From: Incurvaria masculella
Lineage: Eukaryota; Arthropoda; Insecta; Lepidoptera; Incurvariidae
Direction of reading: 5' to 3'
Assembly: GCA_946894095.1 (NCBI GenBank)
Contig: OX335655.1
Coordinates: 5,704,001 to 5,768,000, forward strand
DNA length: 64,000 nucleotides
Positions 21,601 through 31,689 of the stretch are shown one piece after another. Under the pieces are notes generated by a model. It saw only the letters and a list, made by a program, of their open reading frames with translations. It was not told the origin of the DNA and made no database searches. Within the stretch, counting starts at the first letter, position 1. Every line of letters begins with the position of its first letter. A program made the position numbers and the translations under genes.

Positions 21601-22640
21601 GCCCCGAGAGCTATCGAAACGACAGATTTATAAGGCTCCGGCGTTCTTTATTGCGAGCTCGTAAAGCATGCTCCATAAGGAACTGCGGGCTGGAGGGGAG
21701 ATATTGTCGTGTCGCGTCATTAGGTGTGGAGGTGTGTGAGTATCTGCTAGCATGCCCCTCACTTGTTATTGTATGGCCTTAATTTATTGATTATTCATCA
21801 TCCATTGGCAGTACACTGCACTTGTCATAATGTACTTGTCATATTTTATCATTAGCCAGTTCAACAATCACAGCGAATAAAAACTGGCAAGCAATTTCAC
21901 TGGATTACTTGCAATATTAATAGGTGTATACCATTAATATACTTAATTTATATTGTTTATATTTTAATATAAATTAACGAAAATCCACAATGTATGCTGC
22001 ATGCAATAGTTCATGTCAACGTCAGTGTCCGCTGAAACAACAACTGGCGCAGGCTGAGTTTTCTGAAAGTTTTTAAGTACGTCGAATTGTAAAAGGTTTA
22101 CTCAGAAGATAAACCTACCAGTCTGGTTTTGCCATGGTTTAAATACCTGAAACTAATAGACTGAGATGTACAAAGTACAATGCTCTGAACTATATTGACG
22201 TCAAGTATAAAATTATGTTCAATAAGTTCGAGGTTACAAAGCAAGGTCGTTTTGAAGAAGGCGATAATTTCTTGAAGGAAAGAGATCTTTTAGTCCAGCA
22301 CTAATGCACTCTGGTGATAACCGTGAATACCGGTTCTTCTCAATGTTAATATTTAAATCCGTGGTTAATTTTAAATTTTGACAACTGTAAAGACTTTTGT
22401 GACTGTATCTAATCTACTGTTTACCTATTTATTGAAAATTGTCTGTGAAATGTACATTTTGGGACGTATTCTATAGTATTAAGTGTATACTATTATGTAT
22501 TCTACACTTGCTAAAAATATTCGTAAAAGTATTTTTTTAACATACATATTAGTTTCGAACACAAGATCGATGAATTGATTTATCGAACCATAGAAGGAAG
22601 GTAACGGTTGATAACATCATACTAAATTTGTAAGACTATT
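18614..22640. other. Long anonymous stretch without recognisable genes
   Basis: Mostly AT-rich. Minor structures are hairpins at 19874-19941 (CAAACACGTCACTTT and inverse) and 20027-20055 (CTCAACTGTAC and inverse), and a 21 bp tandem duplication near 21216-21256 (CGAAATAAACTACCGGAT). The stretch GAGTGCACGAAAGGA..AATCAAAATCAACGTC at about 19829-19870 recurs at 27809-27851. No protein domain is seen in any frame. Confidence 0.45.
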
Positions 22641-22799
22641 AGCCTGGTTTTCACCAAGTGCTAATTTATTTTAATTGACACTTATATGGTCTTTATTACA
22701 AAAGTGTTGATTATCGTTTACTGGTATTGATTGCAAACTGCTGAGAAAGGCCCTTAATATGTGGCGATTTAGCTAATCAGCAGTAGGTGAAAAAGCCCC
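22641..22799 (-). mobile_element. ~160 bp imperfect-TIR MITE, single copy
   Basis: The ends AGCCTGGTTTTCACCAAGTG and the inverse of GGCCTTTTTCACCTACTGCT are imperfect inverted repeats. It is a single minus-strand unit of the family found singly at 33481-33641 and as a tandem triplet at 47645-48107. Internal TTAAGGGCC-type blocks are shared by all. Confidence 0.75.
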
Positions 22800-24300
22800 T
22801 CAGCCTGAAAGGTAGGCGTTCGGAGAAGTATCCATAGCTGTTTCCACCGGCTAAATTTTTTTGTATGCAGTCTTTAGAAGGTCGTTGATGGTGTTACACA
22901 AAATTTGAAATGGTTAAATATATTCTGCAATAAATAATATAAGCTTCACATTAACATTAGGTCATTAAGAAATACAGAAGTTTTCAGAACCAGTTTATAC
23001 AAATCAAATTTTTCTTCTACTAATCCTGTCGCAAGAATATTCACTTTTTATAAAAGTTGTGTAATGTTTGCCAGAATAATCTATACTTATTTTACGAAAA
23101 TTGTTTATGTTTCAGAACTAAACCAAAGAAAGTTTTAAATAGTGGTCTTCTAACATTACATTAATTGTTTAGCGTCTTAGTAGTGTTAATTATGTTTTGC
23201 ATGCTGTGCAAACTTTTAATTTGGGTACAGTCCCTTACTCTTGTATACTTACATTCATTTACATGTTGATGTATTTATCCTGTAAGTTTTCCAAATAAAA
23301 TAAAATACCAGTGTTGAATAGGCACAATAAAAGCCCATAGGTGGCGTTGCAATTCACATTTCAGAATACGTTACAATCCTTTGAATTTTTTTATTGACAA
23401 TGACATGACTTAATTTATAGTTACAATGAAGCGTATTCATCGCGCCTACATAGGTACAATTTGCAATTAAGCTTAATTTAAGGACAGTGTAATTCATTCT
23501 CGCAGAAACGGTAGATGGCGCTTGTTAGAAAGGTCCATAGTACCAGCGAATAAAAGCAGTTTTCGGCGATTTGTGTACTATACCTTCCTTTTAAATCTAT
23601 GACGAAATATGAATGTTTTGTTGACTTTCCCAGGGCTTGACTTTCTTTAAATGAACAAACGCAATAAGAAGGGCGAAGTCCTTGAATTTTGTCAAATGCA
23701 ATGTACGAATGGCGTGCTTAAATGACATTACAAAAAGCGTCGACGCCGTACTTAAATTCATTCATGGTAATTTTCCAGTGTTGCTAGGAGTGGATCAATA
23801 TCTACACGATATTAATAAAACAGGTTCACAGCTGATGTTCACATATCAGCGATCTACAGCCGCATTTGAGTGAAAACTGCGATGCACAATATGGCAGTTG
23901 TAAGGTTAATTATAGGTTCATTCACAACTAAGTCCCCGATGTCCATGACATTTCACGTAATGATGTGCAGAAAACTAACATCGGCGATCATTGTTCATAT
24001 GACGCTAACGACTTGTTTGAAGTGATGTATTGTCTAGTTCTAGTACCTTTTAACGACCTGTTAACTTCCATGCCACATTTAACATTTATTTTTAAATAAA
24101 TAACGCCAGCTGAACTAAAACCAACAACCGCATAAGTATTATAATTACCTCTGATCACGCTTCACGGACGTGGCATTCTCATTATTATAAGTAACTAAAT
24201 AAGTTTATCTTTTACGTTCACTAACATTAGCAATGTGTACTGAACGTTCACTGGCTTGCATTTAATTGTATTCGTTTAGTTTACGTTTTATTTCCTAGGT
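22800..24300. other. Anonymous AT-rich DNA
   Basis: No gene, SINE or MITE recognised on either strand. Several short open frames lack any domain. Confidence 0.45.
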
Positions 24301-24306
24301 TGAGAT

Positions 24307-24512
24307 TGTTTTATTGAACTGGACATGGTCGGCTAATACTATTCCTAACTGCCATGATATTAGCCCAACACACCACACGGAAACTACGTGCCCTTATTTA
24401 TTTTGCACGGCTTCATTGAACTGTATGGAAATCACGGACTATTGTCACCGCCGCTTCGCCCATCGTTCATTCAACGCGATAGTACCGAACCAGGCGGGAT
24501 TTCCCCCCTAGT
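24307..24512 (-). mobile_element. SINE copy S5, 5S-type body fragment
   Basis: A diverged minus-strand body carries the markers GATATTAGCCCAACACACCA and CGTTCATTCAACGCG. The latter resembles the 5S subfamily's GTTCATTCAATGCG rather than the tRNA subfamily's TTTTCATCCAATGCG. The head is missing. Confidence 0.7.
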
Positions 24513-24707
24513 AAATGCACTGGGACCACTGCATTTATTCTTGTATTTGTTTACGGGCCGGAACCGACTAAATTGACTAATAAATAAAGACAACCTGGTA
24601 AGTAAAACTTAGAGTCTCTTTCACCATGAGCTGAACCTTTGACTAAGGGGTCTTTCTTACCATCTTGCGATCAATCACAGTCGGCACTAGGTGAAAATCA
24701 AGCAAGA

Positions 24708-24937
24708 CTAAAAAAACCCCGGCAAGTGCGAGTCAGACTCGCCCACAAAGGGATCCGTACAAGATTTAACACAAAAAATAAGGTTATAGCGACAAAATAA
24801 ATACACACCTGTAAATACCTATGTGAGTACCTATTACGGTTCATGAGATACGGCCCTGTGACAGACGGACGGACGGACAGTAGAGGCTTAATAATAGGGT
24901 TCCGTTTTCCCCCTTTGGGTATGGAACCCTAAAAAGT
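24708..24937 (+). mobile_element. GGAC-microsatellite element, copy B (short)
   Basis: Hairpin start AAGTGCGAGTCAGACTCGC, core TAGCGACAAAATAAATACAC, CCCTGTGACAGACGGACGGA with only about three GGAC units, and hairpin end ..ATGGAACCCTAAAAAG. The interior is shorter than in copies A and D. Confidence 0.8.
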
Positions 24938-25115
24938 TGTGAGACGAGGAAACTTCACTTTTAAATAGGTATTATATATATATAAATGTCACTTCCGACA
25001 TCAGTTTTTAATTGTTTTGTCTTAGTCCCGTATTAGTCTTAGATCCACTTGCGCACATTTATTTATATTATTCTTATTTAAGGCGTCAGCTTTCTTAGGT
25101 TCCGTCTTTCCATCT

Positions 25116-25353
25116 AAGGGTTCCGTACCCAAAGGATGCTCATTGAACACCATTACTCAGCCTCCGCTGTCCGTCCGTCCGGCTGTCGGCGAGCTGTTTC
25201 TCATGAACCGTAATAAGTAGACAGTTGAAATTTATATAGAGGGTGTATTTTTATTGGCGCTATAACAACAAATAGTAAAATAAAATAATAATAAAGGTGA
25301 CATGATGGTACTTCGTGTGCGAGTCGGTGACTCTCACTTGGAGAGTTTTTTTT
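25116..25353 (-). mobile_element. GGAC-microsatellite element, copy C (opposite orientation)
   Basis: In minus orientation it begins with GTGTGCGAGTCGGTGACTCTC mutated in its stem (near 25317-25338). It runs back through TAACAACAAATAG and TCCGTCCGTCCGG to AAGGGTTCCGTACCCAAAGG at 25116. It faces copy B across about 180 bp, so B and C could fold together. Confidence 0.78.
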
Positions 25354-25651
25354 CCTCGATCTTCCAGCTTTTGGTGGACAAATGACGATTGACATTCGGC
25401 AGCCTTACGGCCGACTACAATACAATTTATAGTACCTAAACCGATATATTTTGATTCTTAGGTTATACCAATAAACATTTAATGTTATTTGTGAGCAGTA
25501 GTAATCTATCAACGACTATAAACTACTTTGTATCAATCGAAAAAAAATACAAAAACATAACCCTCCTTCTGGCAGAGTTGGGTAATTCTGCCGAAGTTAT
25601 TCGGAGAAAAAGAAAAAAAAATACGAATCCGAGTGTGTTATTTACACTTAA

Positions 25652-26123
25652 GGCGCTAGGACTAGCCAACTACTCGCGCCATACAAATGCACTTTTTAAC
25701 AAATGTAATAATATGTAGTGAAACGCTTCAGCAAATCCAAATAGAACTCCAGACTGATAATGGATTGTTAATATTTTTTTATTCCATCATTTATTTAAAT
25801 AATAATAAAAATAAAAAAAGTTGATTTTTCTCATTAGAAATCTGAAAGTCATTCGATTTCTAGATATAAGCAAAAACAGCATATATGCATAAACAAAAAA
25901 TTCCATTTGCTTTTAGATTTCTACATTTAGTCAAAAAAGTTCGGAAATGGACACCGTTTCCGCAATGTATTTTGTATAGAAAAAGGATACATACATTAAC
26001 GAAAATCATTCGATTCCTAGACAAGGAATCATATATTGTAAGGATGACACTTATAATCGTCAGACTTAGTTAGTTTACTTGGGGTGCCTCGTCTAACTTT
26101 GCGATTTGGCTAGTACCAGGCCC
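25652..26123 (+). mobile_element. TTAA-flanked MITE family 2, copy 1 (472 bp)
   Basis: TTAA flanks lie at 25648-25651 and 26124-26127. The ends GGCGCTAGGACTAGCCAA and TTGGCTAGTACCAGGCCC form imperfect ~18 bp TIRs. A copy in opposite orientation, with very few differences, lies at 60389-60859, also with TTAA at both sides. A 62-codon open frame (25885-26073) is retained in both copies, but it is AT-rich and basic with no recognised domain. I regard it as incidental. TTAA target use suggests piggyBac-type mobilisation. Confidence 0.88.
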
Positions 26124-26179
26124 TTAATGAAGACAATCAAGAAACTGAAACCTATTTATCGAATGCCTGTAACAGCTTC

Positions 26180-26475
26180 GTAATCCGACGTATGAGAGTC
26201 GGTCCAATTCTCGTGGAGCAGGGCGCGGAGAGTCCGCGACGACGACGCCGCGTATAAATCATGGTCGAGCACCATAATTGATCCGGCGACATGTTGTCTA
26301 CATTCTTTCTTCGGTGGCGCGGAATATATCAATAATATCCCGTGTCAGACGGCGGAGGCGGTGCGGTGGGAACTGCGCTCAGACACCAGCGACCACGGAA
26401 GGACGGAGAGTCGTTTGTACCGAAACTCGTATGTACGGGGGCGGCGGCATTGCCACTTTTACGAATTCGCATCTT
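26180..26475 (+). other. GC-rich island with the recurring GC-rich repeat core
   Basis: The block holds GCGACGACGACGCCGCG and, at 26390-26440, ACGGAAGGACGGAGAGTCGT followed by ACCGAAACTCGTATGTA. This core also occurs at 3650, 60140 and, inverted, at 4320 and 39650. No domain is found in its open frames. Its function is unknown. Confidence 0.4.
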
Positions 26476-26502
26476 CTCTATGCTAGCTCTCTTTTTACTA
26501 TT

Positions 26503-26665
26503 TGACAATTATACTGATGCTTTGTATTTTATATTTGATGTTATATTCTGACAATTCTATTTAAGCTCTGTATTCGTTATTTAATTTTGTATTCTGACAA
26601 TTCTATTGATGCACTGTATGTCACGTATGTCATATTTTATTTTGTTTCCTGACAATTATTACTTT
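26503..26665 (+). repeat. Short tandem repeat, ~46 bp period
   Basis: Four units start with TGACAATT at 26503, 26549, 26595 and 26650, followed by CTATT..GC.CTGTAT variants. The spacing is 46, 46 and 55. The units are diverged. Confidence 0.7.
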
Positions 26666-26715
26666 ATTGGATTATCTTACTTAGGACTGATTTTTTAATA
26701 GCTTGATAGTCCATT

Positions 26716-26747
26716 GATCTATTTGATCTGATATGATCAGATAGATC
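26716..26747. repeat. Imperfect 32 bp palindrome
   Basis: GATCTATTTGATC and GATCAGATAGATC are near-inverse around TGATAT. It is rich in GATC and lies in AT-rich unique sequence. Confidence 0.55.
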
Positions 26748-26759
26748 TGATGGAAAATC

Positions 26760-27628
26760 GGCCCTTAGTTATTAATTAATACATATTAATTAAAGTTAGA
26801 TTTCAATACTGAATATGGTAATATTAAGTGTTAAGTTTCAACTGTGAATAGTAATAGTGTGTTTTAACTATCATTATAGCCTCTTGCCATGGAAAAGATT
26901 TCGATGAGTCTAAGTGTTCCTTATGTGTCCCAAAGGCTGAATAAAATACAAAACAGATTTTCTCGAATTACGTAAGAAATTGATAGATAATTTCATGTAT
27001 TTAATGGAAGCGACATTAACGTTATTTATCTCACGGTGTTTTCTCGAACGAGATGGCGCTGCGCAACAGAATAAGTAATAGGCTGCGTCGATACCTACAA
27101 TTATAGTTCTTTCATAAAAATAACGCAAATACTGTCTCCATTATCCCAACATTACAGACACACGAGGTCGCGCCAGGCAGACTGACGGAAGCAATACTAT
27201 AATTTGCTCGTGGAATTTGTATGTTAATCACTAAGCATGCCATGAAGACATCATACGAATCGATTTGAACGCCCATCATTAGTGCAAATAAATGAGTATG
27301 TTCAGAGACGTAAGCCATTTAATTATGTACGTCTTTTTTCGAGCACAAGGTGTCAGGGGAATGACAGTGTAGTTCAACTGCAGCTGCTTGTTTTGCAGTT
27401 ACCCACTCGTATGTACGTACCTGCATATAATAACATTCCGAAAAACCCTGCTTCTTTTCTCATAGAATTCAAATTAACAGGTGAATTTGAATCACATTCC
27501 TTTCGCATTCGGATGACGTCGTTGCGGTCATTTTATGTTGTGGCTCGCACTCTCATCACAATAATTAGGAAGGTTGCTCACGGAAAGTAAATCACAGTCA
27601 GCGGCGAGTTACAGTATACTGTGAATCA
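26760..27628. other. Anonymous AT-rich DNA
   Basis: Nothing recognisable apart from short open frames without domains. Confidence 0.4.
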
Positions 27629-27632
27629 CTGA

Positions 27633-27799
27633 GGCTGAGATAAATAGTCGTGAGAGAAATTAAGACTAACGAAAATTAGTACTTTGTGACGTCACTTTGA
27701 CACATTTTGTATGGACGAAATCTCAAAGTAATGGAAAGTGACGTCACAAGGTACTACTTTCCGTTAGTCTTAGTTTCTGTTACGACTATTTATCTTATC
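27633..27799. mobile_element. MITE carrying TGACGTCA palindromes, copy 1
   Basis: TIRs of about 65 bp run inward from GGCTGAGATAAATAGTCGT and its inverse. Each arm contains TGACGTCA (27687-27694 and 27739-27746), which is the consensus for CREB/ATF-type bZIP proteins. A related copy is at 52380-52544. There is no coding capacity. The TIRs have about ten mismatches, so the copy is not fresh. Confidence 0.8.
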
Positions 27800-27854
27800 C
27801 TAAGGGCCGAGTGCACGAAAGGACAATTAATCAAAATCAACGTCAAAGTATGTG

Positions 27855-28300
27855 TTTCGGCCAAAACCGGTTGCTGAAAATATTGTTGACGACACGGCGA
27901 GACAATATTTTTTCTGTTTAAATTTATTTTTATTTCTCTACATAGTCTCCTTTTAACTCAATACACCTTTTTTCAGCAATTTTCGATATCTTCGATACCT
28001 TGCTTATAATGAGAACAGTCGAGCTCCTGAAAATAGCCATGAACCGCCGACACTATCTTTAATCGCCGAGCCATTTTTTCAAGTTTGGAAAGATAAAATA
28101 ATCCGAGGGGGGCAAATCTGGCGAATTTGGTGCATGCGGAAGCAATTGGAACTTTAACTTATTGATTTTGGCCATCGCAGTTACGGATCCGTTAACTTGT
28201 GCATTGTCTTGATGAAACAAAACTGTCTTTTTTTGCCAAATAGTGCAGTTTTTTTCGTTATTTTATAACTCAAACGCTGCAATAAGATTGCATATCACTC
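27855..28300 (-). pseudogene. C-terminal remnant of a DD34D mariner transposase
   Basis: Reading right to left, FHQDNA (28200-28217) supplies the second catalytic Asp. LLPHAPNSPDLPPSDYF lies downstream, with its SDY Asp 34 residues after the first, which is the DD34D spacing of mariner. Then come FPNLKKWLGD, two stops, and frameshifted traces of GIEDIE and KGDYVEK, the usual mariner C-terminus. The helix-turn-helix half and first Asp are absent. It is an old, truncated, inactive copy. Confidence 0.88.
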
Positions 28301-28340
28301 GTCGTTCATTGTTTTAACTTTTTTAAGATAGTCAATGAAA

Positions 28341-28414
28341 AGTAGAAGGCGGTACAAAAGCACGCCTGAAAATGTACGACGGACCCCTTCTATACTTTTG
28401 TACCGCATTCTGCT
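28341..28414. repeat. 20 bp-arm hairpin
   Basis: AGTAGAAGGCGGTACAAAAG (28341-28360) and CTTTTGTACCGCATTCTGCT (28395-28414) pair at 18 of 20 positions around a 34 nt loop. It lies upstream of the mariner remnant and may be a separate miniature foldback element. Confidence 0.8.
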
Positions 28415-28419
28415 CCAGG

Positions 28420-29370
28420 TCGCTTGAAGTCGGTTCAATGGTTACAAAACTGTATTTTTTTGTACATGCTTTCCTAATTAATTTCTCCTACACAAACGTT
28501 CGCACACTTTGAAGATCAATACAGCTCCTCAATCCTAGAGTCGATGAGCGCCGGGGCTGTGCGTCGACAATGACGCACCGTGCTCATTACTCAGATCCGC
28601 TAAGCGCGTATATTTGCGCCGGTCACGCGACCACTCCGGGATTAAAGACAAGACGCATTGGATTTAAAACGCGGGAGTAGCGTGCGGAGCAGACAGCGAC
28701 CGATATATAGCCAGGCGGTGGCGGAAGATCGTTCTTCATCGCACCTCATCCTCCTGCCCGGATAGTAACGACTTAAGAGGATAATAAGGTGATCGAGTTC
28801 TGGTGGCGCGGGTAGGTCGCTGGGTTTTTTGTAAAGGTTTTGTAAAGGAAGGCCTATATAGGTTCGCAAAAGAAATGGTATTTGGTCCCATGCAATGCAC
28901 AATCGTCTAGGGGTTAGGATAAAAGAAGGTGGGGAGACTCACCACGATGGAAACTTCCTGACGTGTGCGGGTGGCCACCACGCTACTCCTCCCACAGGAT
29001 GATGTTCAGGAACGCTGTGTCCTCGACGATTAAGAGCACATAAAGTCCTTTGGATTGTTCGTAGGTTTCGAGCGCACGCGGTACTGGCGAGGTACTCCTG
29101 GATACCTAAGGACCCGGCGGCGGCGAGATAGTTTTGGCGGGAACCGGTGCTACCATGCCATGGCGTGTCCGTGCATCGCGGTATCAACAATCGCACTGAA
29201 AGCTTGGCCTTTCAGCCTTTCAGCAGACGCTGTCAATCTTCGCTCCATCAAGTGAAAGAGAGAGAGAGACATGTGTATGCGGGAAACAAGGATAGGACTA
29301 GGGTCATGCACATTACATGAAACCACACAGCCATACGTATAACATATTCTAATAATTACTGCACATATTT
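28420..29370. other. Intergenic DNA with GC-rich patches
   Basis: The stretch 28530-28720 is CpG-rich (GCGCCGGGGCTGTGCGTCGA). The stretch 28770-28800 (TTAAGAGGATAATAAGGTGA) matches the inverse of 4716-4745. No protein is recognised. Confidence 0.35.
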
Positions 29371-29371
29371 C

Positions 29372-29545
29372 TTTTATATTTGCGTGTAATGAGTAAATAC
29401 GGCTTGGAACATTAATTCTCATCATATTTATGAGGTCCGGACAGTCTAGATTACTATTAATTATATTAAACAACAGCATTACATCTGCCATTGTACTACG
29501 CTCTTTGAGACTCAGTAGTTCGTAGAATCGAATAGCGTTATCGTA
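29372..29545 (-). pseudogene. Fragment of LINE ORF2 C-terminal region
   Basis: Translation gives FYELLSLKERSTMADVMLLF, then NIINSNLDCPDLI and RINVPSR. These align in style and spacing with MVSLRNRRQLLDLTFLHKLI, NGDLDCPELL and GILVPR of the LINE at 56101-57207. Only about 58 codons survive, with no RT core. It is an old fragment of a related Jockey-group LINE. Confidence 0.75.
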
Positions 29546-29549
29546 TGAT

Positions 29550-30435
29550 ACTTAAAATAACTTAAAAAATACTTTTTCCTAATTCATTCTTCGAAACAAA
29601 TACTAATCAATCCTGTCTCCATTTTCGACACATGACTTCGATGAAATGTATGACAATGGCATTATTTTAGTATTCGAAAAATAAAGCTGCCTACCTTTTC
29701 TGGCTGATTAAATCTCCAGATACTGTCTTTCCCTTCAATAGCATTTCAGAATCTACATCGATGATAGCGGAACGGGGCACCTTAACAGCGCCATAAACCA
29801 AACAAAATACCGTCATCTCGTTATATTCTAATTGATCTAGCGTTAAAAATAATGACGAGACACGACAGATCCATCATACCCGTTCGACGCCATCCCGTCG
29901 GCATACATTACAAGTGTAACGACAAGGCTGGGTAAAGGATAAAAAAGGGGAGGAATAATTCCTGGCTGCTTTACTACCGTGGCAGGGATATCTGCATTTT
30001 ATTCCTGTATTAATATTTCCTCTATTAACACATCCTGTATTTGCTTTGAGAGCTGTTTTGAGTGGAGCGTGACTAGGTTCTGTTAAATTTCTGCTGGTTT
30101 GATTATTAAGACTGATCGTCCACTTGTCAACGTAAACCTGGAATAAAACTCCCCGCTAACGAACATTTTCCAATTTCATTACAAATATACTTGTTTGTGT
30201 TGATACAACGCCTCACTCCACGACTTCTACATCCCCAAGGTTGAATGCTAGGGAATCAATGCCTTAATTAAGGCATTAACAAGCGCTTTTCTGTAACCTG
30301 CTGTACAGTGGAACTATTTTTAATTAAATTGTTATGTTTATATGTTTGCTTTTGGCTTATCGGTCAAAATAATTGGTTTAGTTAAATCTAGCATGGACTT
30401 ATTCTTTGAGACAATAGTTTTATGAGCTTATTTAT
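29550..30435. other. Anonymous intergenic DNA
   Basis: No gene, repeat copy or strong secondary structure recognised. Confidence 0.4.
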
Positions 30436-30439
30436 TATA

Positions 30440-30690
30440 TCACCTGACATCGATGGCTAATACTACAACTGCTTCCATAATGTAACCCCACGCCAAATTT
30501 CCAAAGCAATAAGGTGCCATGCCAGGACCTTCCCTTTATATGAGCTCGGACCATTGAACTGGATGAAAAATACGGAAATTTTATCATCGCCGCTACACCA
30601 TTTTGAATCAAATAGGATGACCAACCCTGGCAGGCAACCCTGTAATAAGGGGAACCTACATTTTACATGGTTTCAGAACCATTGGGGGCC
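30440..30690 (-). mobile_element. SINE copy S6, diverged tRNA-type body
   Basis: A minus-strand body from an A-poor tail near 30440 (ACCTGACATCGATGGCTAAT) through GTGCCATGCCAGGACCTTCC to GGGGAACCTACATTTTACAT. Many substitutions and indels; no head. The ACCTGACAT end fits the tRNA subfamily. Confidence 0.75.
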
Positions 30691-31247
30691 ATCGTCCTGT
30701 AATTACATACGTGTATATTTTCATACTTACTTGGCCCGGATATTTCATAATCTTGTCGCGGCATCGTTTTGGGCGCGCTTTCGGCATTACAGAACGAAAA
30801 GTACGCTAACTTGGCCGGCCGTCGCCAGTGGACAAGCGATCTTATCGGCTAAGTACTACTACTATAGCAGCTTCGTGATAGTGTGATGGAGGTTGATTGA
30901 CTGACGACTACTGCCTTTAATTCCAACGGCATCCCTACAGGCACTGCATCTTGCATATTACCGTGTATTTGATACTAATAATACTATGTTACAAAAAGTA
31001 TTTCCCTCAAAATACAACCTGGCGCTCATAAAATATGGTATAAAGAAGCACCTAGCTGCGTCGGCATGGTTATTGCAGCCCCGATAAATTTCATTTTCTT
31101 CTGTGCATGTCGTGACAGGTGACCAAGGAATTCGTCGTTCTTGGTTCGGATATACTATTAAATTGTAGGTCTCCTTCCTCAAGAGTTAATCCCTCGAATA
31201 ACAGATGTTTCAAGTGGCATTAAACATTTTCGTGCTTGCCATATAGT

Positions 31248-31360
31248 ATTTCAATTTAGCCGTGCAATATAAGGAAGGATCTGGCATGGCATTGTTCTAA
31301 TGTTGTGTGTTAGACTCATATAGAGTTTTGTTATTAGCCATCCATGTTCAGTTACATAAA
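31248..31360 (+). mobile_element. SINE copy S7, 3' tail fragment
   Basis: Plus-strand remnant with GTGCAATATAAGGAAGGATC and ATTAGCCATCCATGTTCAGT, then an A-rich tail. The GTGCAATATAAGG marker assigns it to the 5S-type body. About 110 bp survive. Confidence 0.7.
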
Positions 31361-31483
31361 AAACTCTACTTAGAGCAAAATAATAATAATAATAAATAAT
31401 TGAGCCCTTAGAACTCCTTTAGGATAAACCAAAATCATCAATGAAATTCATGGAAACTTATCTCGTGCAAGATGAGGATACAC

Positions 31484-31665
31484 GACAATTAGCTCAGTAG
31501 TTAGAGCAGTGGACATGTAATCCAAAGGTTGCAGGTTAAAAATCTGCTTCTGATGAATGTCACGGCCGAAATTATTTGATTCATTTTATCTGAATAATAT
31601 GCTTCAATGCTGATGATGTTGAATAACCTCAAATCAATAGGTATATTAGCCATCACAATCAAAAT
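31484..31665 (+). mobile_element. tRNA-derived SINE, second family, copy 2
   Basis: The head has A box TTAGCTCAGTAG, GTTAGAGCAGTGG, GTAATCCAAAGGTTGCAGG and a mutated B box (GGTTAAAAATC). The body shares ATGAATGTCACG and ATAACCTCAAATCAAT with the copy at 10715. The B-box damage and lack of acceptor pairing mean it is not a working tRNA gene. Confidence 0.75.
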
Positions 31666-31689
31666 TAAAAGGTTTTAATTTCACCGAGC

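Noticed and set aside
25885..26073. 62-codon protein conserved at two loci
   Set aside because: Both loci are copies of one TTAA-flanked MITE, so similarity reflects recent copying rather than coding constraint.
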